A stretch of DNA of 64,000 nt, from the NCBI RefSeq assembly GCF_022170825.1, contig NZ_CP081878.1:336001-400000 (forward strand). Direction: 5' to 3'. Both the position numbers and the translations under genes were made by a program. Shown here one piece after another: positions 16,848-25,490 of the stretch. Below the pieces are notes generated by a model that searched no databases, had not been told where the DNA came from, and saw only the letters and a program-made list of their open reading frames with translations. Position 1 is the first letter of the stretch, and each line of letters begins with the position of its first letter. This stretch comes from Exiguobacterium acetylicum. Lineage in GTDB: Bacteria; Bacillota; Bacilli; Exiguobacteriales; Exiguobacteriaceae.

Positions 16848-18155
16848 ATGAAGAAGCAATTGGTTAGCGTTTTAACAGTCGGTGCGTTAACAGCGAGCGT
16901 CCTTGCTGGATGTTCAGGGAGCAGCGAAGAAAAAACGAGCGGCGGGAAAGAAGTTCTAAAAATCTGGTCGTTTACGGATGAGTTGAAAGAACCAATCAAA
17001 AAGTTCGAAGAGAAAAACGGTGTCAAAATCGAATTGACGATCGTGCCAATCGCTGACTACCCAACGAAATTGAAACCAGCACTTGAAAGTGGCGTCGGGG
17101 CACCAGATATCTTCACAGGTGAGATCGCGTTCCTCAAGCAGTGGGTCGATGCTGGGTACTGGGCGAACCTGTCTGAAAAACCATTCAACGCAGACGAAGT
17201 GAAAGATGACTATATCCCGTACGTCTATGACATGGGGAAAGATAAGGACGGCAACGTGCGTGCGCTCTCATGGCAAACGACACCAGGTGGCGTCTACTAC
17301 AAACGAAGCATCGCGAAAAAAGTTCTCGGCACAGATGATCCAAAAGAAATCGGTGGCATGATGGACTCGATGGACGGCGTCTTCGAAGTCGCTGAAAAAA
17401 TGAAGAGCAAAGGCTACAAAATGTTCCCGGATGAAGGATCAATTCGTTGGTTCGCACAAGGAAACGACCCACAACCTTGGGTTAACGATAAGCAAGAGCT
17501 CGTCTTGACACAAGATAAGAAGGATTACATGGATTACGCAAAAGAGCTTCGGACAAAACAATACACAGCACTTGCACCAGAATGGTCACCATCATGGTTC
17601 GCAGGCATGGATAAACCCGTCAAAGTCAAAGAAAACGGTAAAGAGACAGAAACAGAAGTCTTCTCTTACGTCCTCCCAACTTGGGGTCTTCACAGTGTTC
17701 TCAAAGAAAACGCGAAAAAATCAGCGGGTGACTGGGCTGTCACAAGCGGACCGAGCCCATACTTCTGGGGCGGTACGTGGTTAGGTGTCTATAAAGATTC
17801 GAAGAAACAAAAGCTTGCGTATGATTTCGTCAAGATGATGACGCAAGACGAAGCGTTCTTAACGGACTGGGCAAAAGAAACAGGTGACGTCTTAGCGTAC
17901 AAACCAGTTACTGAAAAAATCAAGACAGACTTTAAAGATGAGTTCCTTGGCGGACAGAACAACTATGAGTTCTTCCTTGATCAAGCAGACAAGATCACAC
18001 CAGGGATCGTCACAAAGTATGACCAACAGCTCGATACGCTTTACGGTGCATCGGTCATGGAATATGTCCAAGGTAAAAAATCAAAAGATGAAGCACTTGC
18101 TGAATTCTACAAAAAAGTCAAAAACGCGTATCCGGACGTAAAAGTACCGGAATAA
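16848..18155 (+). CDS. Sugar ABC transporter substrate-binding lipoprotein
   Basis: A 435-residue family-1 extracellular solute-binding protein. It has a lipoprotein signal peptide with lipobox LAGC and Cys22 as the lipidation site, a short Ser/Gly/Glu linker, then an alpha/beta binding fold (LKIWSFTDELKEPIKKFEEKNGVKIELTIVP). It captures an oligosaccharide outside the cell for the two permeases downstream. Specificity is inferred as a beta-glucan oligosaccharide, because the same operon encodes GH1 and secreted GH16 enzymes. The codon use is optimised, as expected for an abundant binding protein. A hairpin right after the stop codon may raise its level over the permeases. LacI-type operators and a cre-like site precede it. 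Confidence 0.9.
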   Translation: MKKQLVSVLTVGALTASVLAGCSGSSEEKTSGGKEVLKIWSFTDELKEPIKKFEEKNGVKIELTIVPIADYPTKLKPALESGVGAPDIFTGEIAFLKQWVDAGYWANLSEKPFNADEVKDDYIPYVYDMGKDKDGNVRALSWQTTPGGVYYKRSIAKKVLGTDDPKEIGGMMDSMDGVFEVAEKMKSKGYKMFPDEGSIRWFAQGNDPQPWVNDKQELVLTQDKKDYMDYAKELRTKQYTALAPEWSPSWFAGMDKPVKVKENGKETETEVFSYVLPTWGLHSVLKENAKKSAGDWAVTSGPSPYFWGGTWLGVYKDSKKQKLAYDFVKMMTQDEAFLTDWAKETGDVLAYKPVTEKIKTDFKDEFLGGQNNYEFFLDQADKITPGIVTKYDQQLDTLYGASVMEYVQGKKSKDEALAEFYKKVKNAYPDVKVPE

Positions 18156-18162
18156 GGAGAGT

Positions 18163-18187
18163 AGGTGGGGCGATCCTCGCCTCGCCT
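18163..18187 (+). other. mRNA hairpin between binding-protein and permease genes
   Basis: An 11-bp stem with two G-U pairs (AGGTGGGGCGA / TCGCCTCGCCT) and a three-base loop, placed after the binding-protein stop. Such intercistronic hairpins usually stabilise the upstream mRNA or attenuate the downstream genes. Confidence 0.5.
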
Positions 18188-18215
18188 CTTCTTGTTTAAG
18201 AAAGGGGTTTGACCT

Positions 18216-19112
18216 GTGAAAAAACTTGATCGCCATGGCTATCTGTTCATCGCACCGTTTTGGATCGTCTTCTTGATCTTCAGCATCTATCCGGTTGCCT
18301 TGACTTTCTATTACAGCTTTACGAACTACACAGGCGCTGAAGGCGAACAACTCGTCGGACTCGCGAACTATACGCGATTACTCGGGGACACGTACTTCAT
18401 CGAAGCGTTCTTTAACACCCTGAAGATTTGGGGTCTTAACTTTATTCTACAGATCGGTGGAGCATTACTACTTGCCTTGTTGTTCTCGGATCTCCAATTG
18501 AAGTTAAAAGGACTTGCTTTCTTCCGAGCGACATTCTACTTACCGAACTTGATTACGATCAGCTCGGTCGCCTTATTGTTCGGCATCTTGCTCGACTGGC
18601 AGCATGGTTCACTGAACATGATGTTGATGAAAATCGGAATCATCTCGGAGCCGATCAACTGGTTGACACAACCAGTGACGGCGCAAATTTCCGTCTCCCT
18701 CATCCTGACATGGATGTGGCTTGGTCACTCGTTCATCGTCGTCATGGCGGGCGTATCCGGGATTTCGAAGGACTACTTCGAAGCAGCCTTGATTGATGGG
18801 GCGACACGTTGGCAGATCTTCTCACGCATCACGTTGCCACTCTTAAAACCGATTTTGCTCTACATCATGATCACGTCCTTGATCGGTGGTCTCCAGTTGT
18901 TCGACCTACCGATGTTGATCACGGATGGTGTTGGTGCGCCGGATGGTGCCTTGAACACGATGGTGCTTTATCTCTATAACCAAGCTTTCAAATACAACAA
19001 CTATGGCTACGCCGCTGCTGTCGCATACGGACTGTTCGCCATCACGCTCGTCTTTTCAATCATCGTCTTCAAAGGGATGTTCCGAAAAGAACGTTCACCG
19101 AAAGGAGCCTGA
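18216..19112 (+). CDS. Sugar ABC transporter permease, MalF/UgpA type
   Basis: A 298-residue inner-membrane permease with six predicted helices, starting with KKLDRHGYLFIAPFWIVFLIFSIYPVALTFYYSF. The binding-protein-dependent transport signature is present near residue 190 (EAALIDGATRWQIFSRITLPLLKP), the EAA loop that contacts the ATPase. It starts at GTG 18216 after AAAGGGG. It forms the pore with the next gene product (four bases apart). No ATP-binding subunit gene lies in the operon, so a shared MsmX/MsmK-type ATPase encoded elsewhere must energise it. Confidence 0.9.
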   Translation: MKKLDRHGYLFIAPFWIVFLIFSIYPVALTFYYSFTNYTGAEGEQLVGLANYTRLLGDTYFIEAFFNTLKIWGLNFILQIGGALLLALLFSDLQLKLKGLAFFRATFYLPNLITISSVALLFGILLDWQHGSLNMMLMKIGIISEPINWLTQPVTAQISVSLILTWMWLGHSFIVVMAGVSGISKDYFEAALIDGATRWQIFSRITLPLLKPILLYIMITSLIGGLQLFDLPMLITDGVGAPDGALNTMVLYLYNQAFKYNNYGYAAAVAYGLFAITLVFSIIVFKGMFRKERSPKGA

Positions 19113-19115
19113 CCG

Positions 19116-20039
19116 ATGGAACGAAATGCAGAAGCACGTCGGATCGTGCCACAAACGGAGGAACAACCGGAGCGTTCCGAACGCCCGCTTAAATTGACGC
19201 CACCACCGAAACAAAAGAAAGCCTGGTTCGGCAAAAGTGTCATCTATATTGGTCTCGTCGTCTTAACGATCGCCTGTATCATCCCGTTTCTAATGATGAT
19301 CATCAATGCGACACGCTCGAACGAAGAAGTCTTGTCCGGATTCTCGTTGATTCCAGGGAACTCGCTCGTCGAGAACTATGCAGCACTCAGCGCTTACGTC
19401 AACATCTGGTCTGGCTTCAAGAACAGTTTGATCATCGCCGTTCTCGTCACTGTCTTATCGGGTTATTTCTCCGCGTTGACAGCGTTCGGATTTGCTTTCT
19501 ATCAGTTCAAAGGGAAAAACGCGATGTTCGTCTTCATGCTCGTCATGATGATGGTCCCGGGGCAACTCGGATTGATTGGATTCTATGAACTGAGTAAGAA
19601 CTTGGGGATACTCGATAGCTATATCCCATTGATCGTTCCAGCGATCGCAAGTCCATTCACGGTCTTCTTCGTCCGGCAGTATGTCCAGACTGTCTTGCAT
19701 CCAAGTTTGATCGAGGCAGCACGGATGGACGGAGCAAGTGAGTTCCGGATTTTCCATACGATTGCCTTACCGATGATGATGCCAGCGATCGCGACGATGT
19801 CGATCTTTACGTTCATCGGTTCATGGAACAACTACATCATGCCGCTCGTCTTACTCTTCTCACCAGAGAAATACACGTTACCGGTCTTGATGGGCTTCTT
19901 GAAAGGATCACAAGTCGCAGAGAACTTAGGCTCGCTCTATCTCGGGATCGCGATTTCCGTCGTACCGATCATGATCGCCTTCTTGTTCCTCTCGAAATAT
20001 ATCGTCAGCAGTATCTCGGCAGGTGCCGTTAAAGAATAA
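19116..20039 (+). CDS. Sugar ABC transporter permease, MalG/UgpE type
   Basis: A 307-residue permease. A hydrophilic N-terminal extension of about 45 residues rich in Glu, Arg and Pro precedes six helices. The EAA loop is EAARMDGASEFRIFHTIALP (around residues 202-221). The N-terminal extension is longer than the usual short MalG N-terminus and is probably cytoplasmic. It is read from ATG 19116, three bases after the stop of the partner permease, and is certainly co-transcribed and probably translationally coupled. It completes the membrane channel of the importer. Confidence 0.9.
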   Translation: MERNAEARRIVPQTEEQPERSERPLKLTPPPKQKKAWFGKSVIYIGLVVLTIACIIPFLMMIINATRSNEEVLSGFSLIPGNSLVENYAALSAYVNIWSGFKNSLIIAVLVTVLSGYFSALTAFGFAFYQFKGKNAMFVFMLVMMMVPGQLGLIGFYELSKNLGILDSYIPLIVPAIASPFTVFFVRQYVQTVLHPSLIEAARMDGASEFRIFHTIALPMMMPAIATMSIFTFIGSWNNYIMPLVLLFSPEKYTLPVLMGFLKGSQVAENLGSLYLGIAISVVPIMIAFLFLSKYIVSSISAGAVKE

Positions 20040-20062
20040 GCAGTTTAAAGGGGATTACACAT

Positions 20063-21409
20063 ATGAAATTTGCACCAGACTTCGTATTCGGAACGGCGAC
20101 ATCGTCGTATCAAATCGAAGGCGCTCACAACGAAGGCGGACGTACGCCTTCGATCTGGGATGCTTTCTGTGACGAAGACGGAAAAGTCTTCGAAAAACAT
20201 AACGGAGATGTCGCGTGTGACCATTACCACCGTTATGAAGAAGATATTCAGCACATTAAACGTCTTGGCGTCGACACGTACCGTTTTTCGATCGCCTGGC
20301 CACGGATTTTCCCACAAAAAGGGGTCTACAATCCGGAGGGGATGGCGTTTTACAAGAAGCTCGCGACACGTCTACGGGCAGAGGGTATCAAGCCGGCCGT
20401 AACGCTGTACCATTGGGACTTACCACTCTGGGCACATGAAGAAGGCGGCTGGGTCAACCGGGCATCGGTCGACTGGTTCCTCGACTTCGCCCGCGCTTGT
20501 TTTACGGAGCTCGACGGGATCGTTGATTCGTGGATCACACACAATGAACCATGGTGTGCTGGGTTCCTCAGCTACCATCTCGGACAACATGCACCAGGTC
20601 ACACGGATATGAACGAAGCCGTTCGTGCCGTGCACCACTTGTTGTTATCACACGGAAAAGCAGTTGAATTGTTGAAGGGTGAGTTCAAATCGGTCACGCC
20701 GATTGGCATCACATTGAACTTGGCGCCGAAGTACGCGAAGACGGATTCCGTCAACGATCAGCTGGCAATGAACAATGCGGATGGATACGCGAATCGTTGG
20801 TTCCTTGACCCAGTCTTCAAAGGTCAGTATCCGGTCGACATGATGAACTTGTTCTCGAAATACGTCCATTCTTACGCCTTCATCGAAGAAGGCGACATGG
20901 AGACGATCTCCGTTCCATGTGATTTCTTCGGGATCAACTTCTATAGCCGCAACCTCGTCGAGTTCAGTGCTGCGAACGACTTCCTGCAGAAGGATGCGTA
21001 CTCGGATTATGACAAGACAGGCATGGGTTGGGATATCGCCCCGAGCGAATTCAAGGACTTGATTCGTCGTTTGCGCGCCGAGTATACGGATTTACCGATC
21101 TACATCACGGAAAACGGTGCGGCATTCGACGATGAATTGGTCGATGGTCGCGTCGCTGACCAGAACCGGATTGATTACGTCGCACAACACCTCCAAGCGG
21201 TGTCTGATTTAAACGAAGAAGGCATGAACATCCAAGGCTATTATCTTTGGTCACTGCTCGATAACTTCGAGTGGAGCTTCGGCTACGATAAGCGCTTCGG
21301 CATTCTCTACGTCGATTTCGAGACGCAGGAACGGATTTGGAAAGACAGCGCCCACTGGTATGCGGGCGTCATCGAGCAACATAAGGCAACGATTCCGCAA
21401 GAAGCGTGA
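20063..21409 (+). CDS. GH1 beta-glucosidase / 6-phospho-beta-glucosidase family enzyme
   Basis: A 448-residue glycoside hydrolase family 1 TIM-barrel enzyme without signal peptide, hence cytoplasmic. The acid/base Glu162 lies in THNEPW and the nucleophile Glu350 in ITENGAA; the N-terminal family signature FVFGTATSSYQIEGA is complete. It hydrolyses beta-linked oligosaccharides brought in by the ABC importer encoded just upstream. Import through an ABC system rather than a PTS suggests an unphosphorylated substrate, so beta-glucosidase is preferred over phospho-beta-glucosidase. It is the fourth gene of the operon, with an AAAGGGG ribosome site, and ends at a terminator-like hairpin before the GH16 gene. 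Confidence 0.92.
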   Translation: MKFAPDFVFGTATSSYQIEGAHNEGGRTPSIWDAFCDEDGKVFEKHNGDVACDHYHRYEEDIQHIKRLGVDTYRFSIAWPRIFPQKGVYNPEGMAFYKKLATRLRAEGIKPAVTLYHWDLPLWAHEEGGWVNRASVDWFLDFARACFTELDGIVDSWITHNEPWCAGFLSYHLGQHAPGHTDMNEAVRAVHHLLLSHGKAVELLKGEFKSVTPIGITLNLAPKYAKTDSVNDQLAMNNADGYANRWFLDPVFKGQYPVDMMNLFSKYVHSYAFIEEGDMETISVPCDFFGINFYSRNLVEFSAANDFLQKDAYSDYDKTGMGWDIAPSEFKDLIRRLRAEYTDLPIYITENGAAFDDELVDGRVADQNRIDYVAQHLQAVSDLNEEGMNIQGYYLWSLLDNFEWSFGYDKRFGILYVDFETQERIWKDSAHWYAGVIEQHKATIPQEA

Positions 21410-21416
21410 CAAAGGA

Positions 21417-21451
21417 GGCAAGGTCGAGCATTCGTCCTTGCCTCTTTTTGA
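21417..21451 (+). terminator. Terminator-like hairpin between GH1 and GH16 genes
   Basis: GAGGCAAGG/CCTTGCCTC stem, 12-base loop, then T5. Only 20 bases separate it from the GH16 start and no promoter is visible there, so GH16 expression probably depends on partial readthrough. Confidence 0.7.
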
Positions 21452-21470
21452 CTAAAAGGAGGAAACAGAC

Positions 21471-23828
21471 ATGAAGACATGGGTAGCACTAGCAGTCGGA
21501 ACCGGTTTATTGCTGAGCGGTCAAGCGGTCGACGCGAAAGCAGACAAAAAAGAGACGAAGTGGAAGCTCGTCTGGTCAGATGAGTTTCAGGCAAAACAAC
21601 TCGATCGGACGAAATGGACGTATGATACGGGGAACTGGATCAAGGATGCGAACGGACAACCGGTCTCACCAGGTTGGGGTAATAACGAAAAACAATACTA
21701 TACGACGAAGCAGGATAACTCGTTTATTCGTGATGGGAAACTCGTCATCAAGGCGAAGCAAGAAAAGACGACGGACGATCTCGGTACATACGATTACACG
21801 TCGGCGAAGCTAAAGACGAAAGGCTTGTTCAGTAAGACGTACGGTCGTTATGAGATCAAAGCGAAGCTCCCGACCGGAAAAGGGCTCTGGCCTGCGTTCT
21901 GGATGTTACCGGAGCAAGACAAGTACGGTGCTTGGGCAGCGTCAGGTGAGATTGATGTCATGGAAGCTTGGGGCAGTCAACCGGACAAAGTCGCCGGAAC
22001 GATTCACTACGGGGAAAACTGGCCGAACAATAAATATACAGGGAAAGACTATCACTTCCCAGACGGACAACGGATCGATCAGTGGCATACGTACGCAGTC
22101 GAATGGGAGCCGGGCGAACTCCGCTGGTACGTTGACGGTAACCTCTATCAAACACAAAACGATTGGTACAGTAAAGGCTTGAACGCGGCGACGAACTATA
22201 GTTACCCGGCACCGTTCGACCAAAACTTCTATCTTGTCATGAACCTCGCTGTCGGTGGTTGGTTCGACGGAGAAGTCGATGCGACGACGAAGTTTCCGGC
22301 TGAGATGGAAGTCGACTACGTGCGTGTCTATGACTTAAAAAATCGAGCGTATCGTGAACCGGTCGAACCGACCTACGAAAACGTGACGTTACCGGATGGG
22401 GCCAAGCAACCGATTGAGGGGAACCTCGTCTATGATGCAGCCTTTGAAAAACCGGTCACAATGATCACCGGAAATCAGTCGTTTGATCCACTGTACTGGA
22501 ACTATGTCACGCTCCCAGACTTCGGTGGTAAGGGAAGCCTTGCGATCATTGAAAAAGAGGGGCAACGGATGGCAGACGTTACGATTGATCAGCCGGGGTC
22601 ACAAACGTATTCTCACCAACTGATTCAAAATGTATCCCTTGCGCAAGGCGGTCGTTACCAAGTCAGCTTTGACGCGAGCAGCACAGCAGATCGGAAGATG
22701 ATGGTTAAAGTTGGTGGTGGGGCAGAGCGTGGATACACGAAATATTCAAATGAACAGTCGATCGCGCTGACACCAAGCGTCAAGCGTCATACGTTCACAT
22801 TCGATATGGCAGCAGAGACGGATCTTGCAGCGCGTCTTGAGTTCAACCTCGGACTTGAAAAAGCCAACGTTCAGATCGGGAATGTCCGTGTCGAGCAGAT
22901 TCCGCGCGGTGTCATCGATGAAGAGGCAACGAAACCGGCACTGCCGGACGGGAATCTCGTCTACAACGGGACGTTCGATCAAGGGGCGATGGATCGTTTG
23001 ACGTATTGGAACTTCGACGGTAGCAAGCGGACGACAGGGGCTGTTGATCCCGTGACACGTGATTTCCGTTATGAAGGACATGGTCAAAAAACGACGGCTC
23101 GCTTAACGCAAAAAGGACTTCAATTAGAAGCCGGGCATGCCTATCAGCTTCGATTCACAGCAGGGGCGAAAAAAGCGAAGTCACTTCAGGTGAAGATCAA
23201 TGGCGCACAAGAGCAATTGAAACAGACGACTGTCCCATTGACGAAAAAAGCGACGACCGTCGAAATTCCGTTTACGGCTTCACAAACAGCAGACGACAAT
23301 CAGCTTGTCTTTGACTTCAGTGGACAAGCGGGGAAAATCTCGCTTGATAACGTCGAATTAATTGATGTCACACCGGTTCCAGTTGATCCGTCACCACTCA
23401 AAAACGGTTCGTTTACGAACGGTTTGACGTCATGGTCGTCGTACGTCCACTATGATGCACAAGCTGTTATCGCAGCGGTCAATGAAGCAGCAAAAGTCCA
23501 AGTCACGGCAGAAGGACAAGAACCATGGAGTGTTTTGCTTGAGCAAGGGAACTTGGCACTCGCAAAAGGTAAAACATATGAGTTGAGCTTTACGGCATCG
23601 TCGACTGTACCGCGTCCGATCGAAGTGACGATCGAAAACGCTTCGTATACGCGTTACTTCAGTCAAGTCGAACCGATTACGACAACACCGAAAACGTATA
23701 GCTACACCTTTACGATGGAACAAGCCGATACGGGTGCGTTGAAGTTCTTGATGGGACGTGCAGAAGGTTCACCGTTCGCCGCGCATGACGTGACGATTGA
23801 TGATGTGAATCTCAAAGTGAAGGAATGA
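21471..23828 (+). CDS. Secreted GH16 beta-glucanase (laminarinase-like) with C-terminal carbohydrate-binding modules
   Basis: A 785-residue exported enzyme. The signal peptide is about residues 1-24 (cleavage near AVDAKA). The GH16 domain spans about 30-290, with catalytic motif E160-I-D162-V-M-E165 (nucleophile Glu160, acid/base Glu165). The W-P-A-F-W-M-L-P block and the Trp-rich WGSQPDK region point to a laminarinase (endo-1,3-beta-glucanase) rather than a lichenase. After it come three related beta-sandwich segments (about 318-475, 495-645 and 660-785), each starting with an N-G-x-F/A-F-type strand, as in CBM4/9-like modules. It would degrade extracellular beta-glucan to oligosaccharides for the importer upstream. 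There is no anchor motif, so it is released or held by binding. Confidence 0.88.
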   Translation: MKTWVALAVGTGLLLSGQAVDAKADKKETKWKLVWSDEFQAKQLDRTKWTYDTGNWIKDANGQPVSPGWGNNEKQYYTTKQDNSFIRDGKLVIKAKQEKTTDDLGTYDYTSAKLKTKGLFSKTYGRYEIKAKLPTGKGLWPAFWMLPEQDKYGAWAASGEIDVMEAWGSQPDKVAGTIHYGENWPNNKYTGKDYHFPDGQRIDQWHTYAVEWEPGELRWYVDGNLYQTQNDWYSKGLNAATNYSYPAPFDQNFYLVMNLAVGGWFDGEVDATTKFPAEMEVDYVRVYDLKNRAYREPVEPTYENVTLPDGAKQPIEGNLVYDAAFEKPVTMITGNQSFDPLYWNYVTLPDFGGKGSLAIIEKEGQRMADVTIDQPGSQTYSHQLIQNVSLAQGGRYQVSFDASSTADRKMMVKVGGGAERGYTKYSNEQSIALTPSVKRHTFTFDMAAETDLAARLEFNLGLEKANVQIGNVRVEQIPRGVIDEEATKPALPDGNLVYNGTFDQGAMDRLTYWNFDGSKRTTGAVDPVTRDFRYEGHGQKTTARLTQKGLQLEAGHAYQLRFTAGAKKAKSLQVKINGAQEQLKQTTVPLTKKATTVEIPFTASQTADDNQLVFDFSGQAGKISLDNVELIDVTPVPVDPSPLKNGSFTNGLTSWSSYVHYDAQAVIAAVNEAAKVQVTAEGQEPWSVLLEQGNLALAKGKTYELSFTASSTVPRPIEVTIENASYTRYFSQVEPITTTPKTYSYTFTMEQADTGALKFLMGRAEGSPFAAHDVTIDDVNLKVKE

Positions 23829-23891
23829 CTGAGGTCAGGGGTTGACTCAAGAAAAGAATGACTCGTCCTTTTACGTCCTTTCCTCAGGCGA

Positions 23892-23945
23892 GACACAAGC
23901 CAGCTTTCCTGCTTCGTTCAAGCAGGAAAGCGGGTCTTGTTTGTC
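23892..23945 (+). terminator. Terminator after GH16 gene
   Basis: Long stem with left arm CAAGCCAGCTTTCCTGCTT and right arm AAGCAGGAAAGCGGGTCTTG, with minor mismatches near the base, followed by a T-rich stretch. Confidence 0.75.
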
Positions 23946-24011
23946 TCTGACAGCACAAAAATGTGCTTCTTCCTGTAGGAGTGACGTGTGACGAGTACTT
24001 CTTTTTTACGA

Positions 24012-24053
24012 AATAAGGGTGGCAGATCATCATTCTGTCATCCTTATTTTTGT
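24012..24053 (+). terminator. Second stem-loop downstream of GH16 gene
   Basis: AATAAGGGTGGCAG/CTGTCATCCTTATT with two wobble pairs, then TTTTTG. Probably a back-up intrinsic terminator. Confidence 0.65.
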
Positions 24054-24205
24054 AGAGACTGACTTATGAGTCAGTCGCTTGTTGTTCTGTCATCAACTTG
24101 AATAAAAAGATAAACTATTTTTCATGATGGAAAAGGAATAAAACCCATCATATGGAATATAAATCATAGAAGTGACATCTATTCGTTTTCAGAGGAGGAA
24201 ACGTC

Positions 24206-24679
24206 ATGCGTCAGAGGTACATACCGTATCGGCTCATCTTCATCGTAGGCTTACTTGGCATGGTTGGAATCAACGGTTGGTCCGCTCTGCTCCACCCAGA
24301 CGGTACGATCAATGGGTGGCAAAGCATCGCCTCCGTCGTCTGGCTCGCTGGTCTAGTCGGGTCGTTGTTTTATATTAAAGAAGATAAGGCATTTCGACTT
24401 ATTGTCTGGTATATCCGGATTGGTTTTGTTGCGGCATTATTCATTTACGGTGTCTCGTTACTCGAAGGAGCGTTTTCTGAGACAATTTGGTTTGATGGAT
24501 TGGCGAGTGTTCAGTTTGTATTCTATTTCGTCTTCATCGTCCCGTTGTTTGGACTAAATGCTTGGACGGATGTCCTGTTTGGTGAGTTTTCGTTATACAT
24601 GAGTGTCCTGTACGGCATTGCGTTGATTACACTTCACGTAAAAGTCTGGAATGATACATCACGGCATTTAGATTATTGA
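24206..24679 (+). CDS. Hypothetical four-helix membrane protein
   Basis: A 157-residue integral membrane protein with about four or five hydrophobic segments (around residues 9-28, 40-56, 66-86, 98-116 and 130-146) and short polar loops. I recognise no family motif. An AGGAGG ribosome site lies eight bases before ATG 24206. A 53-codon gene for a single-helix protein follows 18 bases later, so the two form a small transcription unit ending at the terminator at 24860. Codon use is genome-typical, which supports a real gene. Function unknown. Confidence 0.65.
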   Translation: MRQRYIPYRLIFIVGLLGMVGINGWSALLHPDGTINGWQSIASVVWLAGLVGSLFYIKEDKAFRLIVWYIRIGFVAALFIYGVSLLEGAFSETIWFDGLASVQFVFYFVFIVPLFGLNAWTDVLFGEFSLYMSVLYGIALITLHVKVWNDTSRHLDY

Positions 24680-24697
24680 GTTGAAAAGGTGAGTTGC

Positions 24698-24859
24698 ATG
24701 TTAAGTCCTGTAAATGAGCGCGAAGAACGAACAGGGAAACGCGAACGTCGAAAACAGCGGAAAATCGATATCGGATGTGTCACAATCATTGGCATTCCAC
24801 TACTTTTCATCGTTCCGTTTCTATTGGTCATACTCATTTTAATGAAGTCTGCTCCATGA
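24698..24859 (+). CDS. Small single-helix membrane protein (53 aa)
   Basis: ATG 24698 with an AAGGTGAG ribosome site four bases upstream encodes 53 residues. The first 24 are hydrophilic and strongly charged (ERTGKRERRKQRK). One transmembrane helix follows (about 26-48, IGCVTIIGIPLLFIVPFLLVIL read loosely from the sequence), ending in KSAP. The positive-inside rule puts the N-terminus in the cytoplasm. It lies directly after the membrane-protein gene and directly before an intrinsic terminator, the expected position for a real last cistron. No family recognised. Confidence 0.55.
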   Translation: MLSPVNEREERTGKRERRKQRKIDIGCVTIIGIPLLFIVPFLLVILILMKSAP

Positions 24860-24886
24860 AAAGGTGACCTTGTGTCACCTTTTTTT
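24860..24886 (+). terminator. Intrinsic terminator
   Basis: AAAAGGTGAC/GTCACCTTTT hairpin followed by seven Ts, immediately after the small membrane protein stop codon. Confidence 0.88.
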
Positions 24887-24894
24887 GTTGTGTC

Positions 24895-24921
24895 GTCAAC
24901 TTTTTTCTCGACTCGCCCGTC
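24895..24921 (+). promoter_or_regulatory. ECF-type promoter of the sigma factor operon
   Basis: GTCAAC (24895-24900), 17-base spacer, CGTC (24918-24921). The AAC core of the -35 and CGTC of the -10 are the hallmarks of extracytoplasmic-function sigma promoters, so the sigma factor probably transcribes its own operon. Confidence 0.6.
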
Positions 24922-24968
24922 TTAATGATGTATACACAGAACGATATCGAAAAAAGGAGCCGCGGCCT

Positions 24969-25490
24969 ATGACCTCTCGCCAAATCAGAAAACGGGAAAA
25001 AGCATTCGTCCGTTTTTTGAAGCAATATAAACCGAACATATACTGGTTAGCCTACAGTTATATGAAAAATGAACAGGATAGTCTGGATGTCATCCAGGAC
25101 AGCATCCAAAAAGCGTTACAGTCACTCGACCGACTCGAAGATGATGAACGGATGAAAGCCTGGTTCTATCAGATTTTGACACGAACAGCGATTGATGCGA
25201 TCCGGAAACGCCAGCATAGCGTCAGTTACGATACGGATCGATTGATTGAACTCGTTGCGACGAAAGAAGATACATATCCAGATTCCGATTTGCGACAAGC
25301 GCTAGAAGAGTTACCGGTCATGTACCGGGAAGTCGTCATCTTGCATTATTTCGAGGACTTGATCTTAAAAGACGTCGCGACAATTTTAGAGCTGAATTTA
25401 AGTACGACCAAGTCCCGACTCTATAAAGGACTGACATTGCTGAAAATGAAATTGAATGGAGATGATCTAGATGTCGAAGAAACTCGATGA
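24969..25490 (+). CDS. sigV: ECF RNA polymerase sigma factor, SigV-like
   Basis: A 173-residue ECF sigma factor. Region 2 (about residues 20-90) includes SYMKNEQDSLDVIQDSIQKAL. Region 4 (about 115-165) has the helix-turn-helix LPVMYREVVILHYFEDLILKDVATILELNLSTTKSRLYKG. The start is ATG 24969, nine bases after AAGGAG; the longer frame to 24864 would run into the preceding terminator. The gene overlaps the next one, an RsiV-like anti-sigma factor, by 20 bases. Family knowledge: SigV with RsiV responds to lysozyme through cleavage of the anti-sigma factor and induces peptidoglycan modification. A matching ECF-type promoter upstream suggests autoregulation. The exact SigV orthology is inferred from the partner. 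Confidence 0.82.
   Translation: MTSRQIRKREKAFVRFLKQYKPNIYWLAYSYMKNEQDSLDVIQDSIQKALQSLDRLEDDERMKAWFYQILTRTAIDAIRKRQHSVSYDTDRLIELVATKEDTYPDSDLRQALEELPVMYREVVILHYFEDLILKDVATILELNLSTTKSRLYKGLTLLKMKLNGDDLDVEETR

Larger units (their letters stand above)
23829..24205 (+). other. Intergenic stretch with two terminators and a small inverted repeat
   Basis: 377 bases without a convincing gene. It contains the two stem-loops listed separately and an eight-bp inverted repeat at 24057-24076 (GACTGACT-TATG-AGTCAGTC). An AGGAGG ribosome site for the next gene ends the stretch. No clear sigma-A promoter was picked out by eye. Confidence 0.6.
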
